Part shown: positions 60,622-64,000 of the stretch, piece after piece
Layout of the letters: each line of letters opens with the position of its first letter
How positions within the stretch are numbered: the first letter of the stretch is position 1
Origin: DASTQL01 sp035462375
GTDB lineage: Bacteria; Actinomycetota; Actinomycetes; Jiangellales; Jiangellaceae
Assembly (NCBI GenBank): GCA_035462375.1
Contig: DATHUJ010000109.1
Span: 1 to 64,000, forward strand
DNA length: 64,000 nucleotides
Direction: 5' to 3'
Program-made: the position numbers and the translations under genes
The notes under the pieces: generated by a model
Seen by the model: only the letters and a program-made list of their open reading frames with translations
Database searches by the model: none
Told to the model about the DNA's origin: nothing

Positions 60622-61730
60622 GGTCTCTGCTCCGAGTGGGCGGAGCAACCGGCTCGGTGCTCGCGGCGGGCCTCACGGCCCACACGGCCTGGAACCTCAC
60701 CCGGCTGCGGACCCCGCCCTCCGTACCGGCACCCGTGACCGAACCGGTGTCGGTGCTGCTCCCCGTCCGTGACGAGGCACCGCGCGTGGGTGCGTGCCTG
60801 CGCTCGCTGCTCCGGCAGCAGGGCGTAGCCGACCTGGAGGTGGTCGTGCTCGACGACGGTTCCACCGACGGCACTGCCGACGTCGTCCAGGACGTCGCGG
60901 GCGGTGACGAGCGGGTGCGCGTGCTGCAGGGCCGTCCGCTCCCGGAGGGGTGGCTGGGCAAGCCGCATGCCTGCGCCCAGCTCGCCGAGGCCGCGCGTGG
61001 CACCGTCTACGTCTACGTCGACGCCGACGTGGTCCTGGAACCGCATGCCGTGGCCGCGACCGTGGCCCTCCTGCGTGAGGCGCGGCTCGACCTGGTCTGC
61101 CCCTACCCACGCCAGCTGGCCGACGGGCTGGGTCCCCGCCTGGTGCAGCCGCTGCTCCAGTGGTCCTGGCTGACGACGCTGCCACTCGGCGTCGCCGAGC
61201 GGTCCCCGCGCGAGTCCCTGTCGGCCGCGAACGGGCAGTTCCTCGCCGTGGACGCCAAGGGTCTCCGCCGGGCAGGTGGCTGGTTCGCGGTGCGCGGGGA
61301 GGTGCTGGACGACGTCGCCCTGCTCCGGGTCGTCAAGCGGATGCTCGGACGCGGCACGGTCGCCGACGGCACTCGCTTGGGGCACTGCCGCATGTACGAC
61401 GGCTGGCCCGACCTGCGCGAGGGTTACACCAAGTCGTTGTGGTCGGCCTTCGGGTCCCCCGCGGGAGCGGTCGCCGTCACCACCATGCTGTGGCTGGCCT
61501 ACGTCGCACCGCCGGCGGCCGCCCTGGTCACCGGGTCCCGAGTCGGGGCGTTCGGCTACGCGGCCGGGGTCGCCGGGCGGGTGCTGGTGGCGCGGCGCAC
61601 CGGCCAGCGGGTCTGGCCGGACACCCTCGCCCACCCCGTGTCGGTGGCCCTGCTCGGGTGGCTCACCGTGGAGTCGTGGCACCGCCGCCGTCGTGGTGAG
61701 CTGACCTGGAAGGGACGCCGGGTGGCGTGA
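60618..61730 (+). CDS. family 2 glycosyltransferase, putative carotenoid glycosyltransferase
   Basis: A 370-residue GT2 enzyme. The nucleotide-sugar domain has VSVLLPVRDEAPRVGACLRS, LEVVVLDDGSTDGTAD, GWLGKPHACAQLAEAARG and the metal-binding YVYVDADVVLEPHAV. Later come SAANGQFLAVDAKGLRRAGGW and EVLDDVALLRVVKRMLG, and C-terminal membrane segments (about 290-345). This layout is that of CruC/CrtQ-like enzymes encoded beside cruF. ATG overlaps the cruF stop, so the pair is translationally coupled. Sugar and acceptor are inferred. Confidence 0.8.
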   Translation: MRSLLRVGGATGSVLAAGLTAHTAWNLTRLRTPPSVPAPVTEPVSVLLPVRDEAPRVGACLRSLLRQQGVADLEVVVLDDGSTDGTADVVQDVAGGDERVRVLQGRPLPEGWLGKPHACAQLAEAARGTVYVYVDADVVLEPHAVAATVALLREARLDLVCPYPRQLADGLGPRLVQPLLQWSWLTTLPLGVAERSPRESLSAANGQFLAVDAKGLRRAGGWFAVRGEVLDDVALLRVVKRMLGRGTVADGTRLGHCRMYDGWPDLREGYTKSLWSAFGSPAGAVAVTTMLWLAYVAPPAAALVTGSRVGAFGYAAGVAGRVLVARRTGQRVWPDTLAHPVSVALLGWLTVESWHRRRRGELTWKGRRVA

Positions 61731-61787
61731 CGGTGCGACGCCGTCCCGCCCGCCCCCGCGTCCGCGACGGGTGTCGACCCGGTGACG

Positions 61788-61793
61788 TACGGT
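61788..61793 (+). promoter_or_regulatory. -10 element of the ATP-grasp gene
   Basis: TACGGT followed by 7 nt and the GTG at 61801; leaderless layout. Suggests the ATP-grasp gene can be transcribed apart from the upstream carotenoid genes. Confidence 0.5.
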
Positions 61794-61800
61794 CTCGGCC

Positions 61801-63210
61801 GTGGCCACGGGGATCGACGTCACCGCCCTGACGGACCGACTCGCGGTCGCCCTGGTACGGGACCGGCCGATCGTGGTGTGGTGCGGCTTCCTCGCCGCGG
61901 CCACGGCGGTCGTGGCGCAGCTCGAGGCGTACGGCGCGCGCCGACCCCTGGTGGTGGCGGGCAGCACCGGCACGGGCCCACTCCCGCCGCCCGCGTCGTG
62001 CGAGGTCCTCGTGCTCGAGCTGCCGCCCACGGCCACGGTGAGTGAGCAGGTGCGTCGCGAGGGCAGGCTGGTGGCGTCGCCGCCGCCCGACGCGCTCGCG
62101 GCCGTCGAGACCTACGACCCGCACGACCGCGCGGTCGTCCTGGCCGGGCCCTTCACGACAGCGCGCCACCTCGGCGGACGCCCGGTGCTCGACGGCCGAC
62201 TGCCCGCCTGGGAGGCCCTGGAGGACAAGACCGTGGCGGACGAGCTCTGCGACCGCGCCGGGGTCCCGCGTCCTCCGTCTGCGGTCGTGCCTGCGGACGA
62301 GACGGCGCTCCGTACCGCTGCTGCACGGCTGGACCACGGCGACGGCACGGTCTGGGCTGGCGACGCGAGCGAGGGCATGAACGGTGGCGCCGACCTGGTC
62401 CGCAGGATCCGGGACGGGGTCGACCCCGCCGCCGTGGCGGCGTTCCTGGCCCGGCACTGCCGCTGGGTGCGGGTGGCGCCGTTCGTCGACGGCATCCCGT
62501 GCAGCATCCACGGCCTGGTCACCCCGGACGGGGTCGCCGTCCTGCGGCCGGTGGAGATGGTGGTCCTGCGCGGACCCGAGCCGGACCGCTTCACCTACGG
62601 CGGCGCCGCCACCTGGTGGGACCCGCCCGAGCGGGACCGGGAGGCCATCCGGTCCTACGCCCGGGCGATGGGGGCCGAGCTGGCGGCCCGGGTGGGCTTC
62701 CGGGGAGGCTTCAGCCTCGACGGCGTCCTCGGTCCGGACGGCTTCGTGGCGACCGAGGTCAACACCCGCTTCACCGGAGGGCTCGTCCTGCTGACCCGGA
62801 CGCTCCCCGACCTGCCGATCACCCTCATCCAGGCCGCGCTGGTGTCGGGGGTCGACCTGGGTGTCGACGCGGCCGCGCTGGAGGCCACGCTGCTGCCCGC
62901 CACCGACGTCCGCCGCGGGGGTGGCGCCAACGCCGTCTCCACCGCCGTGCACCCCGGTTCCACGGTGTCGGTGGGCGTCGTGGCCGACGAGGGCCCCCGG
63001 TTGCGGGTCGCCGGTGACGACGAGGCGGTCCAGGGGACGGTCGAGCTCGGCCCGTCCTCTCCGGGCGGGCTGGTCCGGCTCGCCCCCGGAGACGGGATGG
63101 TGCCGCCGGGCGGGAGCGTCGCCCCGTACGCGGTGGGCGCGCTCGCGCTCGCCGACGAGCTGTGGGGCACCGGCTTCGGCCGCCTGGAGGCGGCCAGGCC
63201 GGTCCGCTGA
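61801..63210 (+). CDS. ATP-grasp enzyme of unknown substrate
   Basis: A 469-residue protein. The N-terminal part (about 1-125) is a pre-ATP-grasp-like Rossmann domain; the middle has AWEALEDKTVADELCDRAGV (ATP-lid region) and VWAGDASEGMNGGADLVRR. The C-terminal catalytic strand FSLDGVLGPDGFVATEVNTRFTGG carries the Mg-binding Glu and Asn of the ATP-grasp fold. Some bacterial homologues are peptide or amino-acid ligases, but no specific family is recognised. It lies between a carotenoid glycosyltransferase and crtI, yet has its own -10 element. Confidence 0.75.
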   Translation: MATGIDVTALTDRLAVALVRDRPIVVWCGFLAAATAVVAQLEAYGARRPLVVAGSTGTGPLPPPASCEVLVLELPPTATVSEQVRREGRLVASPPPDALAAVETYDPHDRAVVLAGPFTTARHLGGRPVLDGRLPAWEALEDKTVADELCDRAGVPRPPSAVVPADETALRTAAARLDHGDGTVWAGDASEGMNGGADLVRRIRDGVDPAAVAAFLARHCRWVRVAPFVDGIPCSIHGLVTPDGVAVLRPVEMVVLRGPEPDRFTYGGAATWWDPPERDREAIRSYARAMGAELAARVGFRGGFSLDGVLGPDGFVATEVNTRFTGGLVLLTRTLPDLPITLIQAALVSGVDLGVDAAALEATLLPATDVRRGGGANAVSTAVHPGSTVSVGVVADEGPRLRVAGDDEAVQGTVELGPSSPGGLVRLAPGDGMVPPGGSVAPYAVGALALADELWGTGFGRLEAARPVR

Positions 63211-63218
63211 ACGGCAGC

Positions 63219-63224
63219 TAGGCT
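63219..63224 (+). promoter_or_regulatory. -10 element of crtI
   Basis: TAGGCT followed by 8 nt and the GTG at 63233; no ribosome site. Confidence 0.45.
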
Positions 63225-63232
63225 CGCCGCTC

Positions 63233-64000
63233 GTGGCGCGGGTCGTCGTGGTGGGGGCGGGCCTCGGAGGGCTGGCGGCCGCCACCAGGCTGGCCCGGCT
63301 CGGGCACCACGTGACCGTCCTCGAGCAGGCGGACACCGTCGGCGGCAAGCTCGGTACCTTCTCCCGCGACGGCTGGACGTTCGACACGGGACCGTCCCTG
63401 GTGACCCTGCCCGCCGTGTACCGGGACCTGTTCCGCAAGACCGGCCGCCCGCTGGAGCGGGAGCTGGACCTCGTGCCGGTCGACCCCGCGTGCCACTACC
63501 GCTTCCCGGACGGTGTCGAGGTCGACGTGCCCAACGCCTCCCGGGCGGGTGTCCGGCGGGCCTTCGACGAGGCCCTCGGACCCGGTGCCGGCGACCAGTG
63601 GCTGGCCCTGCTGGACCGGGCCGAGCGGATCTGGCGGGCCACCCGGCTCCCGTTCCTCGAGTCCCCGCTCGGGCCGGCGGACCTGCTGCGCCTGTCGCGC
63701 CGGGTCGGGGACCTCCGGGCCGTAGCCCCTTGGCGGACCCTGCGTGGGCTCGGGGCGGAGTACCTGCACGATCCTCGGCTGCGGATGTTCCTGGACCGCT
63801 ACGCCACCTACACCGGGTCCGACCCGCGACGAGCGCCCGCCGCGCTGGCCGTCGTCCCGTACGTCGAGCAGACCTTCGGCGCCTGGTACGTGCCAGGCGG
63901 CCTGCGCCGGCTGGCCGAGGCCGTTCTGGGGAGGGCGCAGGCCCGGGGGGTCCACGTCCGGACCGGGGCCGACGTGACGGAGGTGCTCATCGAGGGCAAC
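63233..64000 (+). CDS. crtI: phytoene desaturase family enzyme (cut by window edge)
   Basis: First 256 residues of an FAD-dependent carotenoid desaturase. The dinucleotide-binding motif is VVVVGAGLGGLAAATRLARL, followed by HVTVLEQADTVGGKLGTF, GWTFDTGPSLVTLPAVYRDLF and later FLDRYATYTGSDPRRAPAAL and VEQTFGAWYVPGGLRRLAEAV. This pattern is shared by CrtI, CrtD and CrtN; with cruF beside it, CrtI or a CrtD-like 3,4-desaturase both fit. The C-terminus lies beyond the right edge. Confidence 0.88.
   Translation, partial: MARVVVVGAGLGGLAAATRLARLGHHVTVLEQADTVGGKLGTFSRDGWTFDTGPSLVTLPAVYRDLFRKTGRPLERELDLVPVDPACHYRFPDGVEVDVPNASRAGVRRAFDEALGPGAGDQWLALLDRAERIWRATRLPFLESPLGPADLLRLSRRVGDLRAVAPWRTLRGLGAEYLHDPRLRMFLDRYATYTGSDPRRAPAALAVVPYVEQTFGAWYVPGGLRRLAEAVLGRAQARGVHVRTGADVTEVLIEGN

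Noticed and set aside
1..64000. tRNA, rRNA, CRISPR, insertion sequences or prophage genes
   Set aside because: None seen: intergenic gaps are short, and I found no cloverleaf-like sequence, spaced direct-repeat array, transposase or integrase.

Overview
The window is a 64 kb piece of a very GC-rich chromosome. It has almost only ATG/GTG starts, dense operons with 4-bp GTGA overlaps, and actinobacterial marker genes: wag31/divIVA, sepF, the bifunctional isomerase priA, mraZ-ftsZ, a dnaE2 cassette, and DUF3040 and DUF6504 genes. It is clearly from a high-GC Actinomycetota. The gene order (his, dnaE1, lspA, ileS, divIVA, ftsZ, mraZ) matches the Streptomyces/Nocardioides type of chromosome. I lean towards a Nocardioides-like member of the Propionibacteriales, but the sequence alone does not prove this. 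There are no tRNA or rRNA genes, no insertion sequences, no CRISPR array and no phage genes.

Layout: 1-1253 holds the end of a hisI-trpE pair (trpE runs off the left edge). 1384-6921 holds a small lipoprotein, a heterodimeric ABC exporter, a DinB/maleylpyruvate-isomerase-like protein, a 329-bp stretch with an orphan LexA-like box, and a small membrane protein. 7070-12662 is the histidine operon hisD-C-B-H-priA-ridA-hisF, ending in a long terminator hairpin. 12752-15047 holds four small genes. 15067-22784 carries dnaE1, an odd DAHP-synthase-like/chorismate-mutase fusion preceded by its own leader peptide and attenuator, an RluD-type pseudouridine synthase, lspA, a DksA-like protein with a histone-H1-like tail, and a DUF167 gene. 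ileS (23100-26240) has a T-box-like leader. 26271-45096 is the division and cell-wall cluster on the minus strand. From its upstream end it reads mraZ, a 58-codon small gene, rsmH, ftsL, ftsI, murE, murF, mraY, murD, ftsW, murG, murC, ftsQ, ftsZ, pgeF, yggS, sepF, yggT, divIVA. It is headed by four MraZ boxes with exact 10-bp spacing. Divergent from it is a moxR-DUF58-transglutaminase operon (45367-50039). 50080-57515 is a minus-strand block with dinB, a methyltransferase, dnaE2, a HEPN protein and DUF6504. It lies behind a perfect mycobacterial-type LexA box at 57732-57747, so it looks like an SOS mutagenesis operon without imuA/imuB. From 57886 to the right edge runs a plus-strand group: a YbaK-like protein, a CrtA-like monooxygenase, a DUF4126 protein, a CruF-type carotenoid hydratase, a glycosyltransferase, an ATP-grasp protein and the start of crtI. 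This is an acyclic, probably glycosylated, carotenoid pathway.

The most notable signals are these: (i) a leader peptide with Tyr, Phe and two Trp codons, probably starting at the 5' end of its own transcript, followed by a 10-bp attenuator hairpin, in front of a chorismate mutase fused to a DAHP-synthase domain that has lost its catalytic motifs; (ii) an ileS T-box Stem I with an Ile specifier but no visible T-box bulge; (iii) a recurring leaderless architecture (TANNNT-like -10, 6-8 nt, start codon) for many transcription units; (iv) an unannotated small membrane gene between mraZ and rsmH; (v) a second LexA-like box with no gene behind it; (vi) an ATP-grasp enzyme of unknown role embedded in the carotenoid genes.
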